A stretch of DNA of 64,000 bases from Pseudomonas viridiflava (lineage in GTDB: Bacteria; Pseudomonadota; Gammaproteobacteria; Pseudomonadales; Pseudomonadaceae): the NCBI RefSeq assembly GCF_900601905.1, contig NZ_UWFA01000383.1, forward strand, positions 124,001-188,000, read 5' to 3'. Positions 46,780 through 56,528 of the stretch are shown here, piece by piece. How positions within the stretch are numbered: the stretch's first letter is position 1; every line of letters begins with the position of its first letter. The position numbers were made by a program, and so were the translations under genes. The notes under the pieces were generated by a model. It ran no database searches. It was not told the DNA's origin and saw nothing but the letters and a program-made list of their open reading frames with translations.

Positions 46780-47345
46780 AGGGTGTTGCCCTCGTTTGTT
46801 GACTGTTATGTCCCTGAGACCTCATGTCGAGGTCGGGCAGAAAAACTTTCTGCCGTTGGTACCCGCTGCCGGCGTCGCGGGCGATGGTGCTGTCACCGTT
46901 GCGATGACAACCTGTGGTGATTTCTAACCAATGCATCGGGCTCTGTGAATGATCGTTTTGTCATAAGCGCGTCACATTAGTAATAACCTGATCATAAGAA
47001 ACAGGTGTTTCAAAATTGATTATTCCTGCAGGCCAGCATTCATAAGGCCCGCAAGGCAGATCGCGACAGACTCTCAAATGCGAATGATGGCCGGGTGCAA
47101 GTAGGCCAAATTCGACGAAGGGTCGCGATGTCACTTTTTATTACGGCTGTTGTCGTGCTCAATAGCTGTTTTTGAATGTCCTTTGGCCACGATGGCCGGG
47201 ACTGGCTGGCGCATCCCATCACGGGTCAGGCGCTGGCTCGGCACAATCTGTGTGCCACGCAGGCGGTCTCCAAGAAAGACGTCTGTTTTAAATCTGGTCG
47301 GGCAATGCGTTGCCCACCGCTTACGGCTCAGGCCCTGGAATATTC
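46780..47345. other. Divergent intergenic region rmf / rlmKL
   Basis: 566 bases. Near the rmf side is a perfect hairpin GGCAGAAA / TTTCTGCC with a 3-base loop (46836-46854). Further on, an AT-rich stretch (46960-47030) is a plausible site of the rmf promoter. On the rlmKL side I see no convincing gene or motif; short ORFs there overlap and lack ribosome sites. Confidence 0.45.
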
Positions 47346-49616
47346 ATGTCGGATCGTTACGAAATTTTCCTCACTTGCCCTAAAGGCCTGGAAGGGCTGC
47401 TTGCCGAGGAAGCCACTGCGCTTGGCCTGGAGGAAACCCGCGAACATACGTCGGCCATTCGCGGCAGTGCCGACATGGAAACCGCTTACCGGCTCTGCCT
47501 CTGGTCTCGTCTGGCCAACCGCGTGCTGCTGGTGCTCAAGCGCTTCCCGATGAAGGATGCCGAGGACCTTTACAACGGTGTTCTGCACGTCGACTGGCAT
47601 GATCACCTGGAACCTGATGGCTCGCTGGCTGTTGAGTTCAGCGGTCACGGCTCGGGCATCGACAACACCCATTTTGGCGCCTTGAAGGTCAAGGACGCCA
47701 TTGTTGACAAGCTGCGCACTGCCGATGGCTCGCGCCCTTCAGTCGACAAGCTCAATCCGGACCTGCGCGTTCATTTGCGCCTGGACCGTGGCGAAGCCAT
47801 TCTTTCGCTGGATTTGTCCGGCCACAGCCTGCACCAGCGTGGCTATCGCTTGCAGCAGGGCGCTGCACCGCTGAAAGAAAACCTGGCGGCTGCCATTCTG
47901 ATTCGCGCCGGTTGGCCGCGTATTGCCTCCGAAGGCGGCGCCTTGGCTGACCCGATGTGCGGTGTGGGCACCTTTCTGGTCGAGGCTGCGATGATCGCGG
48001 CCGATATCGCGCCGAACCTCAAGCGTGAGCGCTGGGGGTTCTCGGCCTGGTTGGGTCACGTTCCGGCGCTGTGGCGCAAGCTGCACGACGAGGCGCTTGC
48101 CCGCGCCGAGGCGGGGCTGGCTAAACCACCCTTGTGGATTCGTGGTTATGAAGCTGACCCGCGTCTTATTCAGCCGGGCCGCAATAACATCGAGCGAGCA
48201 GGCCTGAGCGAGTGGATCAAGGTTTATCAGGGTGAAGTTGCGACCTTTGAGCCGCGTCCTGACCAGAACCAGAAAGGCCTGGTGATCTGCAACCCTCCGT
48301 ACGGCGAGCGTCTGGGCGACGAAGCGAGCCTGTTGTATCTCTATCAGAACCTCGGCGAGCGCCTGCGCCAGGCGTGCCTGAACTGGGAGGCGGCCGTATT
48401 TACCGGTGCCCCGGACCTGGGCAAGCGCATGGGCATTCGCAGCCACAAGCAGTACGCCTTCTGGAACGGCGCATTGCCGTGCAAGCTATTGCTGATCAAG
48501 GTTGTGCCGGATCAGTTCGTCACCGGCGAGCGGCGTACCGCTGAGCAGCGCCAGGTCGAACGTGAGCAGGTCGAGGTTGAAGACACCAGCCCGCTGGTCA
48601 CGCCCGGCAAGTACGAGAAGTACAACAAGAACGGCAACCCGATCAAACCGGTTCCAGTGGTGGTCGAGCAACCGCGCTTGAGTGAAGGCGGGCAGATGTT
48701 TGCCAACCGACTGCAGAAGAATCTGAAGTTGCTCGGCAAATGGGTGCGCCGCGAGGGTATCGATTGCTACCGCGTGTATGACGCCGACATGCCTGAGTAC
48801 TCGCTGGCCATCGATCTGTATCAGGATTGGGTGCACGTGCAGGAGTACGCTGCACCCAAATCCATTGATCCGGAAAAGGCGTCTGCCCGCCTGTTCGACG
48901 CATTGGCGGCCATTCCGCAGGCGCTGGGTGTCGACAAAAATCGCGTGGTCATCAAGCGTCGCGAGCGTCAAAGCGGCACCAAGCAGTACGAGCGTCAGAG
49001 CGCACAAGGGCAGTTCCTTGAGGTCAACGAAGGCGGGGTCAAGTTGCTGGTCAACCTGACCGACTACCTGGACACTGGGCTATTCCTTGATCACCGCGCC
49101 ATGCGCATGCGCATTCAGCGCGAAGCGGCAGGCAAGCGTTTCCTCAATCTGTATTCGTATACCGCCACTGCCAGCGTGCATGCCGCCAAGGGTGGCGCGC
49201 GTAGCACCACCAGCGTTGACCTGTCCCGGACCTATCTGGACTGGGCGCGCCGCAACCTGTCGTTGAACGGCTTCTCCGACAAGAACCGGCTTGAGCAGGG
49301 CGATGTGATGGTCTGGCTGGAGGCCTGTCGCGAAGAGTACGACCTGATCTTTATCGATCCGCCGACGTTCTCGAACTCCAAGCGCATGGAAGGGATCTTT
49401 GACGTGCAGCGCGATCAGGTGCAATTGCTTGATTTGGCAATGGCGCGGCTGGCACCTGACGGCGTGCTGTATTTCTCGAACAACTTCCGCAAGTTCGTGC
49501 TGGACGAGAATCTCGCTCAGCGTTATGCGGTTGAAGAGATCAGCGCGCAAACCATCGATCCGGACTTTGCCCGTAATAGCAAAATCCACAGGGCGTGGAA
49601 AATTACGGCGAAGTAG
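47346..49616 (+). CDS. rlmL: 23S rRNA methyltransferase RlmKL (G2445/G2069)
   Basis: A 756-residue fused enzyme. The N-terminal THUMP domain (about 45-155) is followed by a first methyltransferase (RlmL, m2G2445; ADPMCGVGTFLVEAAMIAADIAPN and CNPPYGERLG), then a second (RlmK, m7G2069; about 560-750, with DPPTFSNSKRM). It uses SAM and works on the 23S rRNA during assembly. The start at 47346 follows the SDRYEIFLTCPKGLEGLLAEEA N-terminus; in-frame extension upstream lacks a ribosome site. Confidence 0.95.
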   Translation: MSDRYEIFLTCPKGLEGLLAEEATALGLEETREHTSAIRGSADMETAYRLCLWSRLANRVLLVLKRFPMKDAEDLYNGVLHVDWHDHLEPDGSLAVEFSGHGSGIDNTHFGALKVKDAIVDKLRTADGSRPSVDKLNPDLRVHLRLDRGEAILSLDLSGHSLHQRGYRLQQGAAPLKENLAAAILIRAGWPRIASEGGALADPMCGVGTFLVEAAMIAADIAPNLKRERWGFSAWLGHVPALWRKLHDEALARAEAGLAKPPLWIRGYEADPRLIQPGRNNIERAGLSEWIKVYQGEVATFEPRPDQNQKGLVICNPPYGERLGDEASLLYLYQNLGERLRQACLNWEAAVFTGAPDLGKRMGIRSHKQYAFWNGALPCKLLLIKVVPDQFVTGERRTAEQRQVEREQVEVEDTSPLVTPGKYEKYNKNGNPIKPVPVVVEQPRLSEGGQMFANRLQKNLKLLGKWVRREGIDCYRVYDADMPEYSLAIDLYQDWVHVQEYAAPKSIDPEKASARLFDALAAIPQALGVDKNRVVIKRRERQSGTKQYERQSAQGQFLEVNEGGVKLLVNLTDYLDTGLFLDHRAMRMRIQREAAGKRFLNLYSYTATASVHAAKGGARSTTSVDLSRTYLDWARRNLSLNGFSDKNRLEQGDVMVWLEACREEYDLIFIDPPTFSNSKRMEGIFDVQRDQVQLLDLAMARLAPDGVLYFSNNFRKFVLDENLAQRYAVEEISAQTIDPDFARNSKIHRAWKITAK

Positions 49617-49672
49617 CCTGTCAGATATCTCTGCCGCGGTGCTCCTATCGTCGGAATGCCGCCCGGACCAAG

Positions 49673-49733
49673 AACCGCTCCCACAGAGAATCTCGATCTC
49701 AGGTGGGAGCGGTGCTTGCCCGCGATAAGGTCA
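49673..49733. repeat. REP-like palindrome
   Basis: ACCGCTCCCAC and GTGGGAGCGGT inverted arms around an 18-base centre, followed by GCTTGCCCGCGATAAGGT, a half REP. It lies between the convergent rlmKL and dacB. Confidence 0.8.
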
Positions 49734-49747
49734 ACAACAGCGCCTGC

Positions 49748-51217
49748 TTACGGTCGCTGAATCGATACCGTGTTGTTGACCAGCTTTGGTTGGCGATAGA
49801 GCTCGACCAATACCTCATCAAGCACTGACGACGCACCCCAGGGCCGAGGGTCGTTGAGGATGGCAACCACGGCCCAGGTATTGCCATTGCTGTCGCGGCT
49901 AAAGCCCGCAATGGCGCGCACCGTGTTGAGCGTGCCGGTCTTGATATGCGCCTCACCGAGCAACGGCGTGCGCTTGAGGCGTTTGCGCATGGTGCCGTCC
50001 ATGCCTGCCAGCGGCATCGAGCTCATGAACTCGGCGGCATACGGACTCTTCCAGGCGGCTTGCAGAATGATCGCCATTTCCCGGGCGCTGACGCGCTCGG
50101 CTCGTGACAGACCTGATCCGTTCTCCATCACCAGATGAGGCGCGGTAATTCCTTTCTTCGCCAGCCACTGACGGATCACCCGTTGTGCTGCCTTGGCATC
50201 GTCGCCATCGGCTTCATTGCGAAACTCCTGGCCGAGGCTGAGGAATAGCTGCTGGGCCATGGTGTTGTTGCTGAATTTATTGATGTCCCGGATAACTTCG
50301 ACCAGATCGGGGGAAAAAGCCTTGGCCAGCAGTTTGGCGTTGCTCGGCACGACGTCAACGCGGTCTTTGCCCAGAATACTGCCGCCCAATTCCTGCCAGA
50401 TTGCGCGCACGGCGCCCGCTGCGTACGTCGGATGGTCAAGCAGCGACAGGTAGGTCTGAGAGTTGCAGCCGTCGCCCAATTGCCCGCTCACCGTCACCAG
50501 AACGCTGCCATCGACCTGCGACACCGGGTTATAGCGCACATCACCAGCGCATTGCTTGGACGCAACAGCCTTGACCTGATTATCGACACGAATGCTGGCA
50601 ATCGGTGGCTCCACAGAGACGAGCACTTTGCCGCCATCATTGCGGGTAATGAAGCGAAGTGCCTTGAGGTTGACCATCAGCGAGTCAGGTTTGACTAGAA
50701 AGGGCTTGTTCTTGTCGTTGCCATCGTCATCGAATACCGGCAATTGCGGCTGCACGAAATGGCTGCGATCCAGTACCAGATCGCCTGTTACCTGCTGCAC
50801 GCCGTTGGCGCGCAAGTCACGCATCAGGAGCCAGAGTTTCTCCATGTTGAGTTTCGGATCGCCGCCACCTTTGAGGTACAGGTTGCCGCGCAGCACGCCA
50901 TTGTTGAGCGTGCCGTCAGTGAAGAACTCGGTTTTCCATTGATGGGTCGGGCCGAGCATTTCCAGCGCTGCGTAAGTAGTCACCAGTTTCATGGTCGAAG
51001 CCGGGTTGACTGACACATCGGCGTTGAAAACCGTGGGGCTACCCGGACCATTGAGCGGCAACATCACCAATGAGAGCGCGTCATTGTCCAGCTTGCTGGC
51101 CTTGAGCGCCTGTTGAACCTTGGGTGGGAGTGAAGTGTTGATGGGCTCTGCGTGAACCGGCACAGCCAACGGCAAGAGGAGGGTGGCGAAAAACAAGGGA
51201 CGCAATGATTTGATCAT
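49748..51217 (-). CDS. dacB: D-Ala-D-Ala carboxypeptidase/endopeptidase PBP4-like DacB
   Basis: A 489-residue exported penicillin-binding protein of the S13 family. Signal peptide (about 1-23), SxxK in NPASTMKLVTTYAAL, SxN in INKFSNNTMAQQL, and KTG in HIKTGTLNTV, with the inserted domains between the first two. PBP4 trims and cleaves peptidoglycan crosslinks. In P. aeruginosa loss of dacB induces AmpC beta-lactamase; whether that applies here is not visible. Confidence 0.94.
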   Translation of the reverse strand: MIKSLRPLFFATLLLPLAVPVHAEPINTSLPPKVQQALKASKLDNDALSLVMLPLNGPGSPTVFNADVSVNPASTMKLVTTYAALEMLGPTHQWKTEFFTDGTLNNGVLRGNLYLKGGGDPKLNMEKLWLLMRDLRANGVQQVTGDLVLDRSHFVQPQLPVFDDDGNDKNKPFLVKPDSLMVNLKALRFITRNDGGKVLVSVEPPIASIRVDNQVKAVASKQCAGDVRYNPVSQVDGSVLVTVSGQLGDGCNSQTYLSLLDHPTYAAGAVRAIWQELGGSILGKDRVDVVPSNAKLLAKAFSPDLVEVIRDINKFSNNTMAQQLFLSLGQEFRNEADGDDAKAAQRVIRQWLAKKGITAPHLVMENGSGLSRAERVSAREMAIILQAAWKSPYAAEFMSSMPLAGMDGTMRKRLKRTPLLGEAHIKTGTLNTVRAIAGFSRDSNGNTWAVVAILNDPRPWGASSVLDEVLVELYRQPKLVNNTVSIQRP

Positions 51218-51498
51218 TCAATAAAACCCTACTGCAAGACAGGAAACGAGAGGGCATTGATGGGTTCCCTCGATGAAAAATTGTCATAACAAAAAAAGTG
51301 TCGCGAAAAATAAGCAATACGTCTGAAATGTCGACGCATTATGCCCCAACCCGGGGTGAGTTGTGCTCGGCTCGTGGCTCAAGTAGGGAGTTTTTTGCAG
51401 TCTGGCAGCGGGCGTGACGTCAGATAGTCTGTTAAGCGGGCATTTAGCCGTCCAAACTGATAAAGTGCCGCCCGATATTACTTATGAGGATTGTCCCA

Positions 51499-51843
51499 AT
51501 GGCCACTAACCGTTCCCGCCGTCTGCGCAAAAAACTCTGCGTTGATGAATTCCAGGAGCTGGGTTTTGAGCTGAACCTGGACTTCAAGCAAGATCTGGAC
51601 GAGCAGGCGATCGATGCATTCCTCGACGCTTTCCTGACGGAAGCCATGGACGCCAATGGTCTGGACTATGTTGGTGGTGAAGACTTCGGTCTGGTTTGCC
51701 TCGCCAAGCGCGGCTCGGTGACCGAAGAGCAGCGTGCAGTCGTTGAAGCCTGGCTCAAGGCTCGCAGCGAACTGACCAAGGCTGAGGTCAGCCCGCTGAT
51801 GGACGCCTGGCATCCGGAAACACCGATCAACTCGGTGGCCTGA
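51499..51843 (+). CDS. YggL 50S ribosome-binding protein (DUF469)
   Basis: A 114-residue protein: MATNRSRRLRKKLCVDEFQELGFELNLDF, then the GLDYVGGEDFGLVCLAKRGSVTEEQRAVVEAWLKAR motif of the YggL family. Family members bind the 50S subunit. In P. aeruginosa this is PA3046. Ribosome site GAGGATTG. Monocistronic, between dacB (divergent) and rocS2 (convergent). Confidence 0.88.
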   Translation: MATNRSRRLRKKLCVDEFQELGFELNLDFKQDLDEQAIDAFLDAFLTEAMDANGLDYVGGEDFGLVCLAKRGSVTEEQRAVVEAWLKARSELTKAEVSPLMDAWHPETPINSVA

Positions 51844-51924
51844 TGTTTCAAGCGGCAGGTGCGACGCCTGCCGCTTGGTCCCTTGTGAACCTGAAGAAAA
51901 CGCTTGACCTCGAAGCACCCGTTC

Positions 51925-54900
51925 TCAGGCCGTCCTGGCCAATTCTTCTCTCAAAGCTTGTTCCAGCTCGGTCATCGCGCTGATCATTGCCGCTTTGCGC
52001 TGATCGATTGTATCCGCAAGGCTGTCGTTGCCAGTTGCGGTTTCCATGGCTTCGCAGGATTCAATGAGCCCGTCTGCCCGAATGATTCGCGCGGCGCCTT
52101 TGATCTTGTGCGCCATCTGGCTGAGCGCCGCACCATTGTCCTGCGCCAATTGGCTCAGTTGCGCGCGGTCCTCCTGGCTGCTGTGGAGCAACTGCTCAAG
52201 CAGACGCCGAACCATATCCGGTCGCTCGCCGGTCAGCGCCTGCACGCTGCCCATGTTGAATACTTCCCTGTGAGCGACCGGTACTTCATCACGGCTTTTA
52301 CTCTGCGCCGTGGCCGCTGGATGAATACGCAGCAGCCGCTCGCTCAGGGACGTCAGGCCGATGGGCTTGAACAGGCAGTCATCCATGCCCGCTTCTCGAC
52401 AACGCAGCTTTTCTTCTGGCTGGGCATTGGCGGTAAATCCCCAGATGGCACAACGCTTTTGCCCATGGGCCAGTTCATGGGCACGGATGGCGCGGGTCAG
52501 ATCATAGCCATTCATGATTGGCATATTGCAGTCGGCGACCACCAGGTCGTAATGTTCTGCAAGCCACAATTCCAGCCCTTGAGCGCCGTGCTCGGCCAAA
52601 GCACAGCGATGACCGAGAAACTCCAGTTGCTGGCACAGCAGCAGGCAGTTGGCGGGATGATCATCGACGACCAGGATATGCAGGGCGTCTCCCGTTGACG
52701 GCAGGGGCTCGCGTGTTGCTGGAGCGAGGGCAACAGGTTCCAGGCGTGTCAGGCTGAAGGTCATGTGAACCTGAGTGCCTTTATCGGGTTCGCTGCTCAG
52801 GACAAGCGTGCCACCCATCATTTCGCAGAGGCTGCGGCAGATCACCAGCCCCAGGCCCGCTCCGGTTCTGGCTTGCTGGCTGTTGTTGTCGGCTTGGGAA
52901 AAAGGCTCGAACAGGCGCTGCTGATCCTGCTCGCTGATACCCACGCCGCTGTCTTCGATCAATACCTGCAGTTGCAGCTGCTGGGTATCGCTTTCTTCCT
53001 TGGTCCTCAGCGATATTCTGACCTGTCCGTGATCGGTGAACTTGATCGCGTTGCTGATCAGATTGGAAAGAATCTGCTTGAAGCGCAGTGGATCGATAAG
53101 CACGTCGGTGTTGATCCCGCTGTCCAGGTCCAGCAGCAGGCTGAGGCTTTTCTGTCGGGCCAGCCCATCGAACACGCGCACCACCGATTCGACCAGCTGA
53201 CGCAGGTTGGCGCGTTCCGGGCTCAGGGTCAGACGCCCGGATTCAATGCGGGCAATGTCGAGAATGTCGCCGATCAACTCCAGCAGATCCTTGGCCGAGC
53301 TATACGCCACTTCGATGGCGGGGCGATCCAGATGGCCCTGATCCGCTCGTTTGAGCGCCAGTTCAAGCATGCCGATGACTGCGTTCATCGGGGTGCGTAT
53401 CTCGTGGCTCATGGTCGCCAGAAAGGTGCTCTTGGCGCGGTTGGCGTTATCGGCCTGTTCCTTGGCCGCCTGCAGCTCCTCGATCAGTTCGCGGCGTTCG
53501 CTGATGTCGATCCAGCCGCCAATGATGCCCTGCACTTCACCCAGGGAGTCGCGAAACGGCAGGATCCAGTGATAGATCGTCAGTTGCCTGTCGCCGATGC
53601 ATAAGGTGCGGTCAAGAATCATCGGGCTGTTGCTGGACATTACGTGTAGATAGTCGCTGGCAAATTCCTGGGCTTCGAAGACATTGCTGAGTACGCCTTC
53701 GGTGACGGATTTGCCGAGGACATCTTCGCGACGTGCGGCGAATGCCCTGAGATAGCTGTCATTGCACATGCGCAGCAGGCGTTCGCGATCACGAACGTAG
53801 ATAGGGTGGGGGGTGCCGTTGACCAGGGCGCTCATGAACTCGAACTGGTCATTGAGGGCGCGCTCGGCCTGTTCACGCTGTTTGATCTGGCGGCGCATGT
53901 AGGCATTCCACGCCAGCGAGCCGAGCAACAGCAGGCTTGCGCCAATGATGATCTGGTAAATCTGCCGCTGATAGTCCTGCCAATTGCCACCGGCCGGAGT
54001 GTAAGAGCGCCAGCGGTTATTGATCGCTGACAGCTCCTGGGGGGCGATGCTTGACAGGGCCTTGTCGAGGATCGCGCTCAACTCGGTGGCCTTGCGCGAT
54101 GTTGCCATGGCGATCAGTGCGGGCTCGTCGCCTACTGTGGTGGTGATCTGCAGCCGGTCTTCGAACACGCCCGAGGTCAGAAAGTAGTTGGCGCTGAGCA
54201 GGGAAGTGACAGCGCCTTCCACCCGGCCCTGGGCGAGCATTTCCAGAATCTGATAAGGGTTGTCGACCTCTATCGGGACCACCTCTGGAAACTCCCTGCG
54301 CAAAAAGGGCAGCATGGGGCTGCCCAGGGTAATGGCCACGCGCTTGCCGTTGAGTTGCTCGAGACGCGGCGGGTTTTCCGGCCATTTTCGGGTGATCAGC
54401 ACAAAGGAGTTATCGATATACGGCCGGGTGAAACTCAGCCTGTCCTCGCGTTCTTCGCTGGGGATCAGGGCGCCGATCAGATCCGCGTTGCCCTGGCTGA
54501 CACGATTGATCATGTCAGCCATGCTCGCGGCCTTGGTGATCTCGAATCGCAACCCGGTGCGCAGACGTACGAGCTCCAGCAGATCGGCGGTGATCCCGCG
54601 AAAATTGCCGGCGGCGTCGAAGAACGTCAGCGGCGCGTAGGCTTCATTGATGACTACCCTGATGTTGGGGTGCTGTTCGATCCAGCGCTCCTCCCGGGTG
54701 GTGAGCTGCAGTTTCTGATCGGTGAGCATCAGGTCGCTGGCGCCCCAACGCTTGGATATGGCGATGCGTTCCTCGACCGGGATGGCCCGCAGCGTCTGAT
54801 TCAGAATATTCAGTAACTGGGTGTTTTCGTCATCGACCGCAAAACTGAAGCCGTTGGGTTCGTGCTTGCCGAAATTGGCCATCTGGACGTTGTTCAGGTA

Positions 54901-55584
54901 ACCCTTGTTGATCAGGTATTGGGTCGAAATGGTGTCGCCCAGAAAAACATCTGCCTGATTGAAGGCCACCGCATTGATCGCACTTTGGAACGACGGGTAG
55001 GTTTTCAGCGCCGCCTTGGGGTAAAGCGCTTGAACCTCGTCGGGTGGCAGGTAGTGATAGACCATGCTCAAGCGCATGTCTGCCAGGCCATTGGTCAGCG
55101 AGCGAGTCTCACCAATGCGGGTGACCAGCACTGGCTGGTCAACCGCGTAGGGGGTGGAGAGGCGGATCTTCCCGTCCATGGCCTCGAAGCCGTTGGCGCT
55201 GCCCAGCAGGTCGATTTCACCGCTACCCAGAGCGGAAATGGCCGCCGCTCTGGACTTGAAGCGCTGGACCTTGATGGGGACGTCCAGCGCCTTGGAAATG
55301 ATCCCTGCGTAATCCGCCGTAAAGCCCTCGTAGTCCCGCCCGGTCAGGGTCAGGTCAAAGGGAGGGTAATCGGGGGCGGAGGTGCCCAGCACCAGTTCGC
55401 CTTTATTGCGAATCCATTCCCATTGAGCCTTGTCCAGCGACAGTTCCATGTGCCCGGCCTTGGCCCGCCCCAGCAATGTGTAGGATTCGGCCTGCACCGG
55501 TATTGCCGCCAGGCCCAGGCTAGCGCAAAGGCTGGCGACGTATGCAACGTAGTGTTTAAAGCGCGTGGACATCCGGTCCCTCAT
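51925..55584 (-). CDS. rocS2: RocS2/BvgS-like hybrid sensor kinase
   Basis: A 1219-residue unorthodox hybrid kinase. Order: signal peptide (1-32), two periplasmic SBP type 3 (Venus flytrap) domains (about 50-280 and 300-530), TM (about 545-562), PAS (about 580-700), HisKA with phosphorylated His in FLATMSHEIRTPMN (residue 727), HATPase with NLISNAIKFT and GAGLGL, a receiver domain with the phosphorylatable Asp in VVADCN (about 1018), and a C-terminal Hpt with His in MAHKIKGAARI (about 1159). Its start overlaps the stop of the RocA2-like gene (ATGA). From P. aeruginosa, RocS2 signals to Roc response regulators that control cup fimbriae and the MexAB-OprM pump; the targets here are not known. 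Confidence 0.92.
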   Translation of the reverse strand: MRDRMSTRFKHYVAYVASLCASLGLAAIPVQAESYTLLGRAKAGHMELSLDKAQWEWIRNKGELVLGTSAPDYPPFDLTLTGRDYEGFTADYAGIISKALDVPIKVQRFKSRAAAISALGSGEIDLLGSANGFEAMDGKIRLSTPYAVDQPVLVTRIGETRSLTNGLADMRLSMVYHYLPPDEVQALYPKAALKTYPSFQSAINAVAFNQADVFLGDTISTQYLINKGYLNNVQMANFGKHEPNGFSFAVDDENTQLLNILNQTLRAIPVEERIAISKRWGASDLMLTDQKLQLTTREERWIEQHPNIRVVINEAYAPLTFFDAAGNFRGITADLLELVRLRTGLRFEITKAASMADMINRVSQGNADLIGALIPSEEREDRLSFTRPYIDNSFVLITRKWPENPPRLEQLNGKRVAITLGSPMLPFLRREFPEVVPIEVDNPYQILEMLAQGRVEGAVTSLLSANYFLTSGVFEDRLQITTTVGDEPALIAMATSRKATELSAILDKALSSIAPQELSAINNRWRSYTPAGGNWQDYQRQIYQIIIGASLLLLGSLAWNAYMRRQIKQREQAERALNDQFEFMSALVNGTPHPIYVRDRERLLRMCNDSYLRAFAARREDVLGKSVTEGVLSNVFEAQEFASDYLHVMSSNSPMILDRTLCIGDRQLTIYHWILPFRDSLGEVQGIIGGWIDISERRELIEELQAAKEQADNANRAKSTFLATMSHEIRTPMNAVIGMLELALKRADQGHLDRPAIEVAYSSAKDLLELIGDILDIARIESGRLTLSPERANLRQLVESVVRVFDGLARQKSLSLLLDLDSGINTDVLIDPLRFKQILSNLISNAIKFTDHGQVRISLRTKEESDTQQLQLQVLIEDSGVGISEQDQQRLFEPFSQADNNSQQARTGAGLGLVICRSLCEMMGGTLVLSSEPDKGTQVHMTFSLTRLEPVALAPATREPLPSTGDALHILVVDDHPANCLLLCQQLEFLGHRCALAEHGAQGLELWLAEHYDLVVADCNMPIMNGYDLTRAIRAHELAHGQKRCAIWGFTANAQPEEKLRCREAGMDDCLFKPIGLTSLSERLLRIHPAATAQSKSRDEVPVAHREVFNMGSVQALTGERPDMVRRLLEQLLHSSQEDRAQLSQLAQDNGAALSQMAHKIKGAARIIRADGLIESCEAMETATGNDSLADTIDQRKAAMISAMTELEQALREELARTA

Positions 55585-56207
55585 ACGAGCGCGTTGCGTT
55601 TTGCCATATCGATAAGTTCCACCAGGGTCTTGACCCTGAGTTTCTGCATCAGGCGTGTCTTGTAAGTACTGACAGTCTTGTTGCTGAGAAACATGCCCCG
55701 GGCAATCTCTTTGTTTGTGCGACCCTGGGCGAATAACTGCAGTACCATCAGTTCGCGATCATTGACCAGTTTGAACAGCTCTACTTCACTGGGGTGCCCG
55801 TCTTTGCCGGGGGGCGGAGTCAACGCCTGGCTGGGAAAGTAATTGTAGCCGGATAATACCGCTTTCACCGAGCTGAGCAGTTCGCTCAAGTCTTCCTGTT
55901 TGCAAACATAACCTGCAGCGCCGGATTGCATGCAGCGAATGGCGAACAGTGCCGGTGCCTGAGAGGTCAGTACCAGAATCTTCGAGCTCAGGCCCATCTG
56001 ATTGAACCTGGCCAGTACTTCAAGCCCGTCGAGCTTGGGAATGCTGATGTCCAGGATGATCAGGTCAGGCATGCATTCGCGGACCATCTGCATCGCGTCC
56101 ACGCCATTGTCGGTCTCGCCGACCACTTCATAATTTTCATTCTCCAGCAGCATCCGGACGGCAAGACGAATAACCGGGTGATCGTCGATGATAAAAACTG
56201 AGTTCAT
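55581..56207 (-). CDS. rocA2: RocA2/BvgA/EvgA-like response regulator
   Basis: A 208-residue response regulator. Receiver domain (about 1-120) with acidic Asp pair in IIDDHP, phosphorylatable Asp in DLIILDISIP, and Lys in GYVCKQEDL; LuxR/NarL helix-turn-helix (about 140-205) with VNDRELMVLQLFAQGRTNKEIARGMFLSNKTVSTYKTRLMQKL. The start at 56207 has GGACACC upstream; the longer ATG at 56219 does not. It is upstream of and overlaps the kinase gene, so they form one operon. Confidence 0.92.
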   Translation of the reverse strand: MNSVFIIDDHPVIRLAVRMLLENENYEVVGETDNGVDAMQMVRECMPDLIILDISIPKLDGLEVLARFNQMGLSSKILVLTSQAPALFAIRCMQSGAAGYVCKQEDLSELLSSVKAVLSGYNYFPSQALTPPPGKDGHPSEVELFKLVNDRELMVLQLFAQGRTNKEIARGMFLSNKTVSTYKTRLMQKLRVKTLVELIDMAKRNALV

Positions 56208-56297
56208 AGTGGTGTCCATACAAGATGCGAATTAGGCGCGCACCTTATCCCAGATGCTCAGGCAGGCACATGAAGAGACGCGGCAATAAGCGGTATA

Positions 56298-56311
56298 TAG
56301 GAAGTTTCCTA
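56298..56311. promoter_or_regulatory. Inverted repeat TAGGAA-GT-TTCCTA
   Basis: Two inverted six-base arms with a two-base spacer, 91-104 bases upstream of the RocA2-like start. It matches the BvgA-type heptad (TTTCCTA) and the TTCCTACA half of EvgA boxes, so it may be an autoregulatory site. Confidence 0.5.
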
Positions 56312-56444
56312 CAGCAATTAAAGTATTGGAGTACACAGAAGTGTGTCCGGCGCTGAAATATGTTTAATGGAGTACCGCCAGTGATGGCGTATTAGTTGCG
56401 TTGCTTGAGCATTTATTTCGTTTTGGAATTATGTGCAGTGTTAA

Positions 56445-56457
56445 TAGAAAGTTCCTA
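56445..56457. promoter_or_regulatory. Inverted repeat TAGAAA-G-TTCCTA
   Basis: Imperfect copy of the 56298 site, about 240 bases upstream of the RocA2-like start. Confidence 0.4.
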
Positions 56458-56528
56458 CGGCGCTTTACACTCTTTGTTTCGCCAGGCCTGGGCAAGTCGG
56501 CTGGCACCGCCGATGATGGCGGCAGCGC

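Larger units (their letters stand above)
56208..56528. other. Intergenic region upstream of the RocA2-like gene
   Basis: 321 bases, noticeably richer in A and T than the surroundings. It includes two inverted repeats described as separate entries. No gene seen. Confidence 0.6.
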
